A stretch of DNA of 64,000 nucleotides from Pseudomonas sp. ANT_H12B (GTDB lineage Bacteria; Pseudomonadota; Gammaproteobacteria; Pseudomonadales; Pseudomonadaceae), in assembly GCF_008369325.1 (NCBI RefSeq), contig NZ_VOBI01000012.1:1-64000 (forward strand), read 5' to 3'. Made by a program: the position numbers and the translations under genes. This document shows positions 39,984 to 49,478 of the stretch, one piece after another (within the stretch, counting starts at the first letter, position 1; the number at the start of each line of letters is the position of its first letter). The notes beneath the pieces were generated by a model, which did no database searches, was not told where the DNA came from, and saw nothing but the letters and a program-made list of their open reading frames with translations.

Positions 39984-42095
39984 TCAGCCGTTGAGCACTG
40001 TGCGAACCATTCGTGTCAGTGCCTCGGGGCCATAGGGTTTGCTCAGCAAATACGTATCGGGGCTGAGCTGGTGATTGCGCGAGATAATGTCACGGGTGTG
40101 GCCCGAGGTGAACAGCACCGCCACCGGCGGATTCTGCACCTTGGCCCAGGCAGCCAGGTCCGAACTTTTGATCAAGCCCGGCATGACCACATCAGTGAAG
40201 ATCAGGTCCACCGCCACACCCTCCAGCAACATCTGCATGGCAGTGTCGCCGTTAGTGGCCGTCAAGACCTGATAGCCCTCTTCGCGCAGCAATTCCACCG
40301 CCGAAACGCGCACCGCTTCATTGTCCTCGACCACCAGAATGTTTTCGTGTCCACCGCGTTGCTGCACATCATTGATCGTGGTTTCGCTGAGTATCGGGCG
40401 CAGGCTGCGAGGGAAATAAAGCTGCACCCAAGTGCCTTGCCCGACCACGCTGGAAATCTCGATATGACCGCCGCTCTGCTTGACGAAACCGAACACCATG
40501 CTCAAGCCCAGTCCTGTGCCCTGGCCGTCGGCCTTGGTGGTGAAAAACGGTTCGAAAGCCTGCGCGAGCACTTGAGAGGGCATACCGACACCCGTGTCGG
40601 CCACCGCGACGCAAACATAGTCGCCGGCGGTAATGCCCTTGCCTGCGCAAAATTTGCTATCGAGGGTTATGTTCTCGGCGCTCAGATTAATGGTCCCCTC
40701 GCCTTTCATGGCGTCCCGGGCATTGATCGCGAGATTGAGGATGGCGTTTTCCAGTTGGTTGCGGTCCACGTAGAGGTGCCAGGAATCTTCGGGAACAGTC
40801 ACGTCGATCTGGATGGTTTCCCCCAGCGCCCGCTGCAACAGCTCACCAAGCCCATCAAAGATCTGCTGCGGGTTGCAGACCGCTGGCGACAAAGGTTGCC
40901 GGCGGGCAAACGCGAGCAATTGCGAGGACAGCTTGGCACCACGTTCGACCGCGGCAATCGAAGCACTGACCCGGCGCTGCACGTTGGCGTTGTTCGGCTC
41001 ATGTCGCGCCAGCAAGTGCAGATTGCCGGCGATCACCTGCAACAGGTTGTTGAAGTCATGGGCTACGCCGCCGGTGAGGCCGCCGATGGCTTCAAGCTTC
41101 TGGGATTGACGCAGTTGCTCTTCAGCGGCCAGCCGCGCTTCGACTTCGTCGGCGACGCGCTGTTCCAGGTTTCGGGTGAACTTGAGCAAGGATTCTTCGG
41201 CAGTCTTGCGCTCGTGGATGTCGATCAGTACCCCGGGAAACCGAAACGCTTCGCTTTGTTCATTGAACTCGCAGCAACCACTCGCCAGCACCCATAAGTA
41301 ACTGCCGTCGGCGCGCAGGACCCGAAACTCGGCGTTGAAAGGCACGCCGGTTTCCACTGATTGATTGACCTGCTCGCGGACCCAACTGCGGTCGTCGGGA
41401 TGAATATGCGCTTCAACGATGTGTGCGGGCAAATTGTCCAGGTCCTGGCCGGCAGGATAGGAAAAGGTGCGGGCGAATCGTTCATCACCGGTCAGCACAC
41501 TGGCCTTGATGTCCCAGACGAACGAACCGAGCAAGGCCCCGGCATTCAGTGCCAGCCGTACCCGTTCGTTGTCGGCGCGATAGGCGTTTTCGGCGGCCCG
41601 ACGCCGGCGCTCGGAAATCACATGCTCAGTGGTGTCGACCACCATCGCCATGACCCCAGCCGGTTGCCCGTGATCATTGGCGACCGGGCTGTAATAGAGG
41701 TCCAGCCAGACGTCTTCGGGGACGCCGTCGCGTAACAGCACCAGCACCTTATTGCGATAGGACAAGGTGCCGCCCGCCAGGCAGATGTCGACCACGTGCC
41801 GATTGAATTCGGCGACCTCCGGCCAGCCCAGCTCCACCGGTGAACCCAGCAGATAGGGATGGCGACCACCGGCGAATACCGAGTAAGCGTCGTTGTAGAT
41901 CATGTAACCGGGCCGGCCCCAGAGCATCACCATCGGCAGTGGAGACGCGAGCATCAACTGCACCGCGCTGCACAGGCTTCTGGGCCAGTTGTCCATGTTC
42001 CCCAGCTCGGTCAGGCTCCAGTCGAACGTGCGAATACGCTCGGCCATTTCACCGTTCCAGCCGGCACACCCATGGCTATCGTCTAGAAACTGCAT
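39984..42095 (-). CDS. PAS-PAS hybrid histidine kinase
   Basis: This 703-residue cytosolic protein has a PAS-like domain (about 30-160, LWGRPGYMIYNDAY), a second PAS/PAC (about 175-300, HIHPDDRSWVRE then GVLIDIHERK), a coiled coil, HisKA (TGGVAHDFNNLLQV, about 345), HATPase (ADTGVGM, GQGTGLGLSMVFG) and a C-terminal receiver (about 580-700, FTDVVMPGL, conserved Lys in LLSKPYG). It has no membrane span. It is transcribed before the UvrA2-like gene on the same strand, separated by the palindrome. The signal is unknown. The 237 bases upstream hold no gene. Confidence 0.9.
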   Translation of the reverse strand: MQFLDDSHGCAGWNGEMAERIRTFDWSLTELGNMDNWPRSLCSAVQLMLASPLPMVMLWGRPGYMIYNDAYSVFAGGRHPYLLGSPVELGWPEVAEFNRHVVDICLAGGTLSYRNKVLVLLRDGVPEDVWLDLYYSPVANDHGQPAGVMAMVVDTTEHVISERRRRAAENAYRADNERVRLALNAGALLGSFVWDIKASVLTGDERFARTFSYPAGQDLDNLPAHIVEAHIHPDDRSWVREQVNQSVETGVPFNAEFRVLRADGSYLWVLASGCCEFNEQSEAFRFPGVLIDIHERKTAEESLLKFTRNLEQRVADEVEARLAAEEQLRQSQKLEAIGGLTGGVAHDFNNLLQVIAGNLHLLARHEPNNANVQRRVSASIAAVERGAKLSSQLLAFARRQPLSPAVCNPQQIFDGLGELLQRALGETIQIDVTVPEDSWHLYVDRNQLENAILNLAINARDAMKGEGTINLSAENITLDSKFCAGKGITAGDYVCVAVADTGVGMPSQVLAQAFEPFFTTKADGQGTGLGLSMVFGFVKQSGGHIEISSVVGQGTWVQLYFPRSLRPILSETTINDVQQRGGHENILVVEDNEAVRVSAVELLREEGYQVLTATNGDTAMQMLLEGVAVDLIFTDVVMPGLIKSSDLAAWAKVQNPPVAVLFTSGHTRDIISRNHQLSPDTYLLSKPYGPEALTRMVRTVLNG

Positions 42096-42332
42096 CAGCT
42101 GGTTCTGTGTCCCTGTAAGTGGCCGACTTGCGGGATCGCAACTTCATGAGAACAGCACGAGCCCGTTTGTTTCGAGCGTCGCCGTCGCCAATGGTTTCAT
42201 AGAGGTTAGCTGATTCTTGCCCGGCGGATCTTTGTGGCAATGCAGCTTGCCCTGAGCACGAACCTTTATAGCGGCTGCAACCCGTCCCTGGCGGATGAAC
42301 AGCCATTCAGGGAACGGTCAGTGTAGCGGGGA

Positions 42333-45300
42333 TCAACGGAAATCCCGGCTGTGCACGCTGATGCCATCCAGCAACGGGCTCAGATCACTCAAGCGTCCGG
42401 CAATCAGATGTCGCACCTCGCCTTCCTTTTCCCAGCGCCCATCAACTTTGAGCAGCTGCGAGCCGACCAGTACCTGGCGCTGCCGGTCGGCCAGGTCGCG
42501 CCAGACGATGACGTTGACGTTGCCGAACTCGTCTTCCAGGGTAACGAAGGTCACGCCACTGGCGGTGCCCGGACGTTGCCGACCGGTCACCAGCCCGGCG
42601 ACGCTGACGGGACGGCCATGCTCGACATCGAGCAGCTCCTTCGAACTGCGGCAGCGTCGGGATTTCAACTCACCCCGCAGCAGCGCCAGCGGATGCGGCC
42701 CCAGGGTGGTGCCGACGCTGGTGTAATCGGCTTTCAGGTCCTCGTCCACAGTGGGTTTGGGCAGGTACACCGCCGGTTCTTCCTGACTGGGCAAACCGGA
42801 AAACAAGCCGAGCTGTTTCTGCACACCCGCCACTTCCCAGCGCGCCCGATGACGGTCGCCGGCCAGCCCACGCAGCGCACCGGCATCGGCCAGTTGCTCC
42901 TGAGCGCGAGCATCAAGGCGCGCCCGCTCGCCGAGGTCGGCGATGTCGATAAACGCCCCCTTCGACCGAACGGCTTCGATACGCCGGGCATCGTCCTCGC
43001 GAAAGCCCTTGATCATCCTCAACCCCATGCGAATCGCCGGTTGCGCGCCGGTGATCGGCTCAAGGCTGCAATCCCAATCGCTGGCGCGCACGTCCACCGG
43101 TCGAATCTGCAAATGATGCCGGCGCGCGTCCTGCAGAATCTGGTCCGGGCTGTAGAAACCCATGGGCCAGCTGTTGATCAGCGCACAGGCGAAGGCCGCC
43201 GGCTCGTGGCATTTCAACCAGCAACTGGCGTAGGTCAACAAGGCGAAACTGGCGGCGTGGGACTCGGGAAAACCATAACTGCCGAAGCCTTTGATCTGCC
43301 CGAAAATCTGCGCGGCAAACTCGGCTGTGTAGCCGTTTTTCTTCATCCCGACGGCCAGACGATCCTTGTGCGGTTCGAGCCCGCCGTGGCGTTTCCAGGC
43401 GGCCATGGAGCGGCGTAACTGATCGGCCTCGCCGGGGCTGTAATCGGCGGCGACGATGGCGATCTGCATCACCTGCTCCTGAAACAGCGGCACGCCGAGG
43501 GTGCGTTTGAGCACGGTTTCCAGTGCAGGGGATGGATAAACCTCCGGTTCTTCCTTGTTTCGACGGCGCAGGTACGGATGCACCATGCCGCCCTGGATAG
43601 GCCCCGGACGGACAATCGCCACCTCAATCACCAAGTCATAGAACTTCACCGGTTTGAGCCGGGGCAGCATCGACATTTGTGCCCGGGACTCGATCTGAAA
43701 CACGCCGATGGTGTCGGCGCGGCCAATCATTTCGTAGGTAGCCGCGTCTTCGGACGGGATCGTCGCCAGGCTCAGATCAAGGCCCCGATGTCGTCGCAGC
43801 AAATCGAAACAGCGGCGAATCGCACTGAGCATGCCCAGCGCCAGGATATCGACCTTGAGCAGCCCGACCGCGTCCAGGTCGTCCTTATCCCACTGAATGA
43901 TAGTGCGCTCGGCCATGGCGGCGTTTTCCACCGGCACCAGGCTGTCCAGCGGCTGCTCGGAAATCACGAAGCCGCCGGGGTGCTGGGACAGGTGTCGGGG
44001 GAAACCGATCAGCTGTCCCGTCAGGCTCAGTACCCGGCGCAACACCGGGCTCTCAGGGTCGAAGCCGCCTTCGCGCAGGCGCTCCACGGGCGGTGTTTCA
44101 TTGCTCCAGTGGCCGCAACAGTCGGCCAGGGCGTTGATCTGATCCGGCGGCAAGCCCAAGGCCTTGGCCACATCACGTACCGCGCCGGCCGCATGGTAAG
44201 TGCTGACCACTGCTGTCAGCGCCGCGCGAGTCCGGCCATAACGCTGGAACACGTACTGCAAGACCTCTTCGCGACGTTCGTGTTCGAAATCGACGTCGAT
44301 GTCCGGCGGCTCGTTGCGCTCTTTGGAGAGAAAGCGCTCGAACAACAGCGTGGTGCGATCCGGATCGATTTCCGTGATGCCCAAGGCATAACACACCGCC
44401 GAGTTGGCGGCTGAACCACGTCCCTGACACAGAATGTGCTGATCACGGGCGAAACGCACGATGTCGTGAACCGTCAGGAAATAACTTTCGTAGGCCAGTT
44501 CGGCGATCAGTTCCAGTTCCTTGTCGATCTGCACCAACACCTCGGCTTGCGGTCCTTTTGGCCAGCGCCACTCAATGCCTTTTGCAGTCAACTCGCGCAG
44601 CCAGGTCGTGGCCGTGTAACCGTCTGGCACCAGCTCGCGGGGATACTGATAACGCAACTGGCCAAGGTCGAAAGTACAACGCCGGGCGATGTTCAGCGTC
44701 TCGTCGAGCAAGGCCTTCGGATAAAGACCGGACAAGGCATCGAGACCGCGCAGGTGCCGCTCGCCGTTGGGGTGCAGACGCATTCCGGCCTCGGCCACCG
44801 GCAGGTGATGACGGATCGCGGTCATGGTGTCCTGCAAGGCGCGCCGGCCACGGGCGTGCATGTGCACATCGCCGCTGGCCACCGCAGGGATTCGCAGTTC
44901 GCCCGCCAGGGTCAACAGCGCGGCCAGTCGCCGGGTGTCGTCCTGGCCACGATGCAACTGGACCGCCAGCCACAGGCGTTCGGCGAAGGTCTGCCTCAGC
45001 CAGTGACCGTTTTCAACATCATCGACAGCGTCCGGCACCCACAACGCCAACAGCCCTGGCAAGGGTGCGTTGAAGTCCTCGCGCAGCACTTGATACTGGC
45101 CTTTCTGCGTGCGGCGTCGCGCTCGGGTAATCAGTCGGCACAGGGTTTGGTAACCCTCGAGATTTTCCACCAGCAGCACTAGTTTCGGGCCGTCTTCGAT
45201 GCGAATTTCGCTGCCGATGATCAGCGGCAGTTCCGAGGATTTGGCCGCCTGCCAGGCGCGGACGATGCCGGTCAGGGTGCATTCATCGGTGATCGCCAAG

Positions 45301-45410
45301 GCTTTATAGCCCTGCTTTTTGGCCCGTTGAAAGAGTTCAAGGGCACTGGAAGCGCCGCGCTGGAAACTGAAGTTCGACAGGCAGTGCAGCTCGGCATAGT
45401 CGACGCTCAT
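42333..45410 (-). CDS. dnaE2: Error-prone DNA polymerase DnaE2
   Basis: This 1025-residue C-family polymerase opens with the PHP domain (VDYAELHCLSNFSFQRGAS), has catalytic acids in PPDIDVDFEHERREE (about residues 370-384), a helix-hairpin-helix region (about 830-870) and a C-terminal OB fold (about 930-1000, VTFVTLEDEFGNVNVIVW). DnaE2 performs mutagenic bypass synthesis during the SOS response together with ImuA and ImuB. The start at 45410 overlaps the imuB stop as ATGA and was preferred to the longer frame. It is the last gene of the lexA2-imuA-imuB-dnaE2 operon. Confidence 0.96.
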   Translation of the reverse strand: MSVDYAELHCLSNFSFQRGASSALELFQRAKKQGYKALAITDECTLTGIVRAWQAAKSSELPLIIGSEIRIEDGPKLVLLVENLEGYQTLCRLITRARRRTQKGQYQVLREDFNAPLPGLLALWVPDAVDDVENGHWLRQTFAERLWLAVQLHRGQDDTRRLAALLTLAGELRIPAVASGDVHMHARGRRALQDTMTAIRHHLPVAEAGMRLHPNGERHLRGLDALSGLYPKALLDETLNIARRCTFDLGQLRYQYPRELVPDGYTATTWLRELTAKGIEWRWPKGPQAEVLVQIDKELELIAELAYESYFLTVHDIVRFARDQHILCQGRGSAANSAVCYALGITEIDPDRTTLLFERFLSKERNEPPDIDVDFEHERREEVLQYVFQRYGRTRAALTAVVSTYHAAGAVRDVAKALGLPPDQINALADCCGHWSNETPPVERLREGGFDPESPVLRRVLSLTGQLIGFPRHLSQHPGGFVISEQPLDSLVPVENAAMAERTIIQWDKDDLDAVGLLKVDILALGMLSAIRRCFDLLRRHRGLDLSLATIPSEDAATYEMIGRADTIGVFQIESRAQMSMLPRLKPVKFYDLVIEVAIVRPGPIQGGMVHPYLRRRNKEEPEVYPSPALETVLKRTLGVPLFQEQVMQIAIVAADYSPGEADQLRRSMAAWKRHGGLEPHKDRLAVGMKKNGYTAEFAAQIFGQIKGFGSYGFPESHAASFALLTYASCWLKCHEPAAFACALINSWPMGFYSPDQILQDARRHHLQIRPVDVRASDWDCSLEPITGAQPAIRMGLRMIKGFREDDARRIEAVRSKGAFIDIADLGERARLDARAQEQLADAGALRGLAGDRHRARWEVAGVQKQLGLFSGLPSQEEPAVYLPKPTVDEDLKADYTSVGTTLGPHPLALLRGELKSRRCRSSKELLDVEHGRPVSVAGLVTGRQRPGTASGVTFVTLEDEFGNVNVIVWRDLADRQRQVLVGSQLLKVDGRWEKEGEVRHLIAGRLSDLSPLLDGISVHSRDFR

Positions 45411-46822
45411 GCGAACCAGCCTTGCAGCCACAACGGGCCGTCTTCACCCACCGCCCGATAGGCCCAACCCTGTTGACCGGAGCGGGTTTCAATCAGGTAG
45501 TAATCCCGACGCACGTCGTCGCCGTCCCACCAGCCGGACTCGATGCGCTCCGGCCCCATGAGAATGCGCGTCGAGCCTTGGTGTACCGCCAGCGGTTCAG
45601 TCAACAGCCAGCCCGGCCGATGCAGGGCTGGGAGCCCCGCACAGCGCTGACTGTCGACACGGGCCTGCCACGCGCATTCCGGGCGGTGATCGGCCTGAAA
45701 CCGCAAGCCATGCACCGCGTCATCCCCCAGCCGTGCGCGCAGGCGCTCGCGCAGTTGTTCCCAGGGCAAGGACTGCTGCGGGCGATCGTCGAACAGTTCC
45801 TGATACTGGGGAACGAAGACTGGCAAGTCTTCGGCGCGCAGACGAAAGCCGCGCACCGGGGCCTCGACCTGGACCTGTTCCAGCCGCCCCCGGGCCAGTT
45901 CGAAGAGCATCGCCGGATCGCGTTCGGCGCTGAGCAGGCCGACCTTGATCACGGTGTCCGGCAAGCCTGCGTGCTCAAGATGCAGGTCAAAACGCTGCAC
46001 ACCGCTGTCCCGACCGCAGAGAAACGCCGACAGATCGCCGGTCAGCCGGCGTAACGGAAACAGCAGCGCCTGATGGGACTGCACATCGAAGTTGAGCTCG
46101 ATGCGCACATCGAAGCGGTCCGGCGGCAGGTAGAACGCGAGCGCCAGCCGCCGCTCACCGAACAAGGCATCCAGGTGCTTGAGCACTTGCGCTTCGAAAC
46201 GACGCGCAAGGCTATGCCGCGGCAGCGCCTGAACCTGACTCAAGGTGCGCAGCCCCATGCGCGATAACGCCGTGGCCACCGTTGGTTCCAAGGCAATCCG
46301 GTCGATGGGCAGCTGCCCGAGGTGGTAGTGCAAGGCTTGATCGTCCGGCACCACCAGACCGTCATAAACGTTGGCCAGCACCCGTGCGGCCACCGGGTTG
46401 GGCGCAGCGACGATCCGATGACGAAAGCCCAACTCGCCGAGCTCAGCCCGTAAGCGCGCCTCGAACTGTGGCCAGGGCCCGAACAACCCCAGGCTGGATT
46501 CGATTTCAAACACCACCGCACGTGGGTAATGCACGCTGACCTGAGAGCTGAACCGATAGGCCCAGGCGGCCAGAAACTGCTGCCAGTGTTCGATCTCGGC
46601 AGCGTCGTATTCCGCCGTGACAAACCCTTTACTCAGGGTCTGCGCAGCCGTCATTGATTGGCCCGGACGCAAGCCCAGCGCCCGCGCCGGACCATTGACC
46701 GCCTGCAACACCCGGCGCTGAGCCGGGCCAGTCAGCAGCGCCAACGGCTCATCGGGGTTGGAGCGCTGACGCAGTACCGCGTCCAGCGCCAATTGCGGGA
46801 AGAGAATGCAAACCCAGCGCAT
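45407..46822 (-). CDS. imuB: ImuB, inactive Y-family polymerase-like mutagenesis protein
   Basis: This 471-residue protein starts MRWVCILFPQLALDAVL and follows the Y-family fold (FEIESSLGLFG, VAAPNPVAARVLAN, then an HhH segment ALSRMGLRTLSQVQALP near 185-200). The usual catalytic acids of Y-family polymerases are not seen, as known for ImuB, which acts as the hub linking the sliding clamp, ImuA and DnaE2. The ATG at 46822 was chosen because upstream sequence belongs to imuA in another frame. It is coupled to dnaE2 by ATGA overlap and starts 7 bases after imuA. Confidence 0.94.
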   Translation of the reverse strand: MRWVCILFPQLALDAVLRQRSNPDEPLALLTGPAQRRVLQAVNGPARALGLRPGQSMTAAQTLSKGFVTAEYDAAEIEHWQQFLAAWAYRFSSQVSVHYPRAVVFEIESSLGLFGPWPQFEARLRAELGELGFRHRIVAAPNPVAARVLANVYDGLVVPDDQALHYHLGQLPIDRIALEPTVATALSRMGLRTLSQVQALPRHSLARRFEAQVLKHLDALFGERRLALAFYLPPDRFDVRIELNFDVQSHQALLFPLRRLTGDLSAFLCGRDSGVQRFDLHLEHAGLPDTVIKVGLLSAERDPAMLFELARGRLEQVQVEAPVRGFRLRAEDLPVFVPQYQELFDDRPQQSLPWEQLRERLRARLGDDAVHGLRFQADHRPECAWQARVDSQRCAGLPALHRPGWLLTEPLAVHQGSTRILMGPERIESGWWDGDDVRRDYYLIETRSGQQGWAYRAVGEDGPLWLQGWFA

Positions 46823-46829
46823 GGCAACC

Positions 46830-47447
46830 TCAATGCCCCACGGCAAAGGCAATCGGCGCCGAACGCGCCAACCCGCCGCGACACTTGAGCACCCGTAATT
46901 GCGCAGGCCTGCCGTCGATGGCAATGCGCAGGGCTGCTGGTGAAGGGTTGATCGCTTCACTGATCGAGCGATAGGCAAACGCCAGGGTCTGGCCGGTTTC
47001 CGCGGCCACTTGCAGGCGTCGCAAGGCGCGGTCATCGGCCTTGTGAGGCCAGCACAACACCGCACCGCAACTGCCCGAACGCAGGCATTGTTCCGTCGCC
47101 CACAGCGCATCGCGTTCGCTGGCCTGGATGATCGACAACTGCCGCAGGTCGACCCCGGCGTTCTGCCAGGCCTGGGGATACGGCACGTAAGGCGGCGCTA
47201 CCAGCACGATGCGTTCACCCGCCGCCGACAACCGCGCCAGCGCCGGCCACACCAGTTGCAACTCACCGACGCCCTGCCCGGCCAGGAGGATTTCAGTCAG
47301 CGCCGCTTCCGGCCAGCCCCCCGTGGGCAACGCCGCATCCAGCGTGGCATGCCCGGTGGGTTGCGGGCTGACGGCAGGTGGCGCAGGCCGGCCCTTCCAG
47401 ACCTGGCCGCCATTGAACAGCGTATCCAGCGCAACGACGGCGCCCAT
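46830..47447 (-). CDS. imuA: ImuA, SOS translesion mutagenesis accessory protein
   Basis: This 205-residue protein has a RecA/SulA-like core: TGGWPEAALTEILLAGQGVGELQLV, in parts GWPEAALTEIL and GVGELQLVWPAL, then ERIVLVAPPYVPYPQAW and GSCGAVLCWP. It works with ImuB and DnaE2 in error-prone synthesis after damage. The ATG at 47447 overlaps the lexA2 stop (ATGA); a GTG one codon earlier is possible. Regulation by the LexA2 box upstream of the operon is expected. Confidence 0.94.
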   Translation of the reverse strand: MGAVVALDTLFNGGQVWKGRPAPPAVSPQPTGHATLDAALPTGGWPEAALTEILLAGQGVGELQLVWPALARLSAAGERIVLVAPPYVPYPQAWQNAGVDLRQLSIIQASERDALWATEQCLRSGSCGAVLCWPHKADDRALRRLQVAAETGQTLAFAYRSISEAINPSPAALRIAIDGRPAQLRVLKCRGGLARSAPIAFAVGH

Positions 47448-48064
47448 CACCCTTGCCTCACCAGACCGCAGAACACCCCTTCGATGGCCAGGTCCTGATC
47501 GACGCGAACGATGATCGGCTTATAGGCCGGGTTGCGCGGTAACAGGCGAACAGCGTCGCCGACCCGCTCGAAGCGCTTGATGGTGACTTCCCCGTCAAGT
47601 CGCGCCACCACAATCTGGCCGTTGAGCGCCTCGGGATTGCGGTGCACGCCCACCAGATCGCCGTCGAGAATGCCGTCCTCGATCATCGAATCGCCCTGGA
47701 CCCGCAGCATGTAATCCGGCACACGGGAGAAGATCGACGGGTCGAGCAGCAAGCGGCTATGGACCTCGGCATCGGCACCGATCGGCGCACCGGCCGCCAC
47801 CCGGCCGAGTACCGGAATGTCCAGCAACTCGGGCCGTACCGGCTGCCCGAGCAAACGAATGCCCCGGGCCTGATGGGGGTTGACCTCGATAAAACCGGCT
47901 TCGGTCAGCGCGAGCACATGCTTGCGCGCCACGCTACGGGAGGCGAAACCGAACGCCTCACTGATTTCAGCGAGGCTCGGGGACTGACCGTGCTCCGCGA
48001 TTCGATCACGGATAAAAGTCAGGATGGCGGTACGGCGGGGAGTTAAAGTCGTCATGGAGTACAT
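47447..48064 (-). CDS. lexA: LexA2 repressor of the mutagenesis cassette
   Basis: This 205-residue LexA-type repressor has an N-terminal winged helix (about 8-70, SLAEISEAFGFASRSVARKH), a self-cleavage bond A91-G92 in VAAGAPIG, catalytic S126 in VQGDSMIEDG and K163 in GEVTIKRFE. It is the second LexA type known next to imuA-imuB-dnaE2 in pseudomonads; a separate main LexA is expected elsewhere. The start is either 48064 (AGAAAGAG five bases upstream, taken here) or 48055, three codons later. Both lie in or beside the GTAC operator, which gives tight autoregulation. Confidence 0.94.
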   Translation of the reverse strand: MYSMTTLTPRRTAILTFIRDRIAEHGQSPSLAEISEAFGFASRSVARKHVLALTEAGFIEVNPHQARGIRLLGQPVRPELLDIPVLGRVAAGAPIGADAEVHSRLLLDPSIFSRVPDYMLRVQGDSMIEDGILDGDLVGVHRNPEALNGQIVVARLDGEVTIKRFERVGDAVRLLPRNPAYKPIIVRVDQDLAIEGVFCGLVRQG

Positions 48065-48071
48065 TTGTACT
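48058..48071. promoter_or_regulatory. LexA2-type SOS box
   Basis: AGTACATTTGTACT has the form AGTAC-N4-GTACT, an inverted repeat of the kind reported for LexA2 in Pseudomonas putida, and unlike the CTGT-N8-ACAG box of the main LexA. It spans the upstream candidate start codon of lexA2 (48064). Repressor binding would block the whole cassette. Confidence 0.78.
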
Positions 48072-48134
48072 CTTTCTGGATTTTCCTGGCAAGGACCGCC
48101 AGTCAGTTCAACTCTCAGACCTTGTGGTTTCCCC

Positions 48135-48225
48135 TTGTGGGAGCGGGCTTGCCCGCGATAGCGATTTCTCATTCAACATGGATGTCGCCTGACACGACGC
48201 CATCGCGGGCAAGCCCGCTCCCACA
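48135..48225. repeat. REPIN between lexA2 and DUF971 gene
   Basis: TTGTGGGAGCGGGCTTGCCC at 48135 pairs with the inverted arm GGGCAAGCCCGCTCCCACA ending at 48225. It has the same type and orientation as 3539-3626. Confidence 0.88.
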
Positions 48226-48240
48226 GGGGATTCAGTCGTT

Positions 48241-48519
48241 TTAGGGGGAGAGTTGTGCCAGGTAGGGCCATGGGTAGATTCCGCGTTCGTGGCCATCGCT
48301 GAACACCAGTTGCAAGCCATAGCCCTGGACGTTGAGTTCGATCACGCGAACCCGGGCATCGACCTTCGGCGTCACGCCTTGCAGACGGAAGGCGCGGCAC
48401 TGAGAGCAAGGGCACTGACGACGTAACTCGGCGTGATCGAGCAGTTGCTCGCGGCCGCCCGGCCAGTTCAATCGCAACTGCTGTTTGCTCTGGGAATTAC
48501 CGATCGCCACCGGGTTCAT
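48241..48519 (-). CDS. DUF971 (gamma-butyrobetaine hydroxylase N-terminal-like) protein
   Basis: This 92-residue protein has the DUF971 pattern with a zinc-type CPCSQCRAF (about residues 36-44), then VRVIELNVQGYGLQLVFSDGH and GIYPWPYL near the end. The fold occurs at the N-terminus of butyrobetaine hydroxylases and as small stand-alone proteins linked to Fe-S metabolism. The start overlaps the end of the HEAT-repeat gene by 4 bases. It is the last gene of the transporter-linked cluster. Confidence 0.86.
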   Translation of the reverse strand: MNPVAIGNSQSKQQLRLNWPGGREQLLDHAELRRQCPCSQCRAFRLQGVTPKVDARVRVIELNVQGYGLQLVFSDGHERGIYPWPYLAQLSP

Positions 48520-49478
48520 TGCAGCTGGCTCAAGGCGATGCGCACGGCTTTGCGCACTTCCGGGTCGCCATCATCCTGCGCGGCCTGCAAAGGCGCGATG
48601 GCATCTTTGTCGTTCAATTCTCCGAGGGCCAGGGCGGCTTCCTTGCGCAGGTTGCTGATGCGATGCGCGAGGGTTTCGATCAGCGCATCGAGGGCCGGAA
48701 CGTAACGCAAGCGACCAAGGCTGCGGGTGGCGCGCAGGCGGACTTGCCAGTAATCGTCGCTCAAGGCTTCGACCAATGCTGAACCTGCATCGACGTGCCC
48801 GACCTTGCCCAGCGTGGTGGCGGCTTCTTCGCGCACTTGCCAGGCCGAATCCTGCAACGCCTGGCGCAACGCTGGCAGCACTTGCGCGTCGGATGCCAGG
48901 CCGAGGGCGCCGGTGGCCGCGCGGCGGACTTCGGTGTCCGGGTCGTGGCTGGCCAATCGAGCGAGCGCCGGCAAGGCATCGAGCTGCTTGAGCCAACCCA
49001 GCACACCGACCGCCTCGCGTCGGACATTGGCGTCTTCATCATTCAATGCACCCGCCGCCGCCTGAGCGGCATCGGGAAAACGCAGCTCGCGCAATGCCCT
49101 GAACGCGGCGATGCGCACGCTAATATCGGTATGCCCGGTCCACGGCAGAATCACCCGGCCCGCCGCCTCGCTCTTGAGCAAGCTAAGGCTTTGCGCCGCG
49201 GCAGCCTGCACCACTTGCGAGGGATCGGTCAGGGCCTGGCACAGCGCCTCGACCACGGGTTCATCTTCCCAGGCTTCCAACAGCCTCGCGGCTTCGGCAC
49301 GAACCTCTTCAGTGGGGTCTTCAGCCAGTCGATTGACCAGCCAAAGCAGGCCATCCGGCTCCTCAAGATCAGCCAGTTCGATCAGGGCGACCCGGCGTAC
49401 GCCGGGGTCTTCATCGGTCAGGCGCGTTTGCAAGGCAAGAATGTCGTCGTTATCGGTTACATCAAATAGAGAGGTCAT
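48516..49478 (-). CDS. HEAT-repeat (PBS-lyase-type) protein
   Basis: This 320-residue protein is built almost wholly of about nine HEAT repeats of 31 residues (for example DPGVRRVALIELADL, DEDANVRREAVGVLGWL, DSAWQVREEAATTLGKV, DDYWQVRLRATRSLGRL). Such solenoids bind partner proteins and do not usually catalyse reactions. Its start overlaps the ABC ATPase stop and its stop overlaps the DUF971 start, so the four genes from the permease on are coupled. A role as an assembly partner for the flavoprotein/ferredoxin pair is a guess from context. Confidence 0.9.
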   Translation of the reverse strand: MTSLFDVTDNDDILALQTRLTDEDPGVRRVALIELADLEEPDGLLWLVNRLAEDPTEEVRAEAARLLEAWEDEPVVEALCQALTDPSQVVQAAAAQSLSLLKSEAAGRVILPWTGHTDISVRIAAFRALRELRFPDAAQAAAGALNDEDANVRREAVGVLGWLKQLDALPALARLASHDPDTEVRRAATGALGLASDAQVLPALRQALQDSAWQVREEAATTLGKVGHVDAGSALVEALSDDYWQVRLRATRSLGRLRYVPALDALIETLAHRISNLRKEAALALGELNDKDAIAPLQAAQDDGDPEVRKAVRIALSQLQ

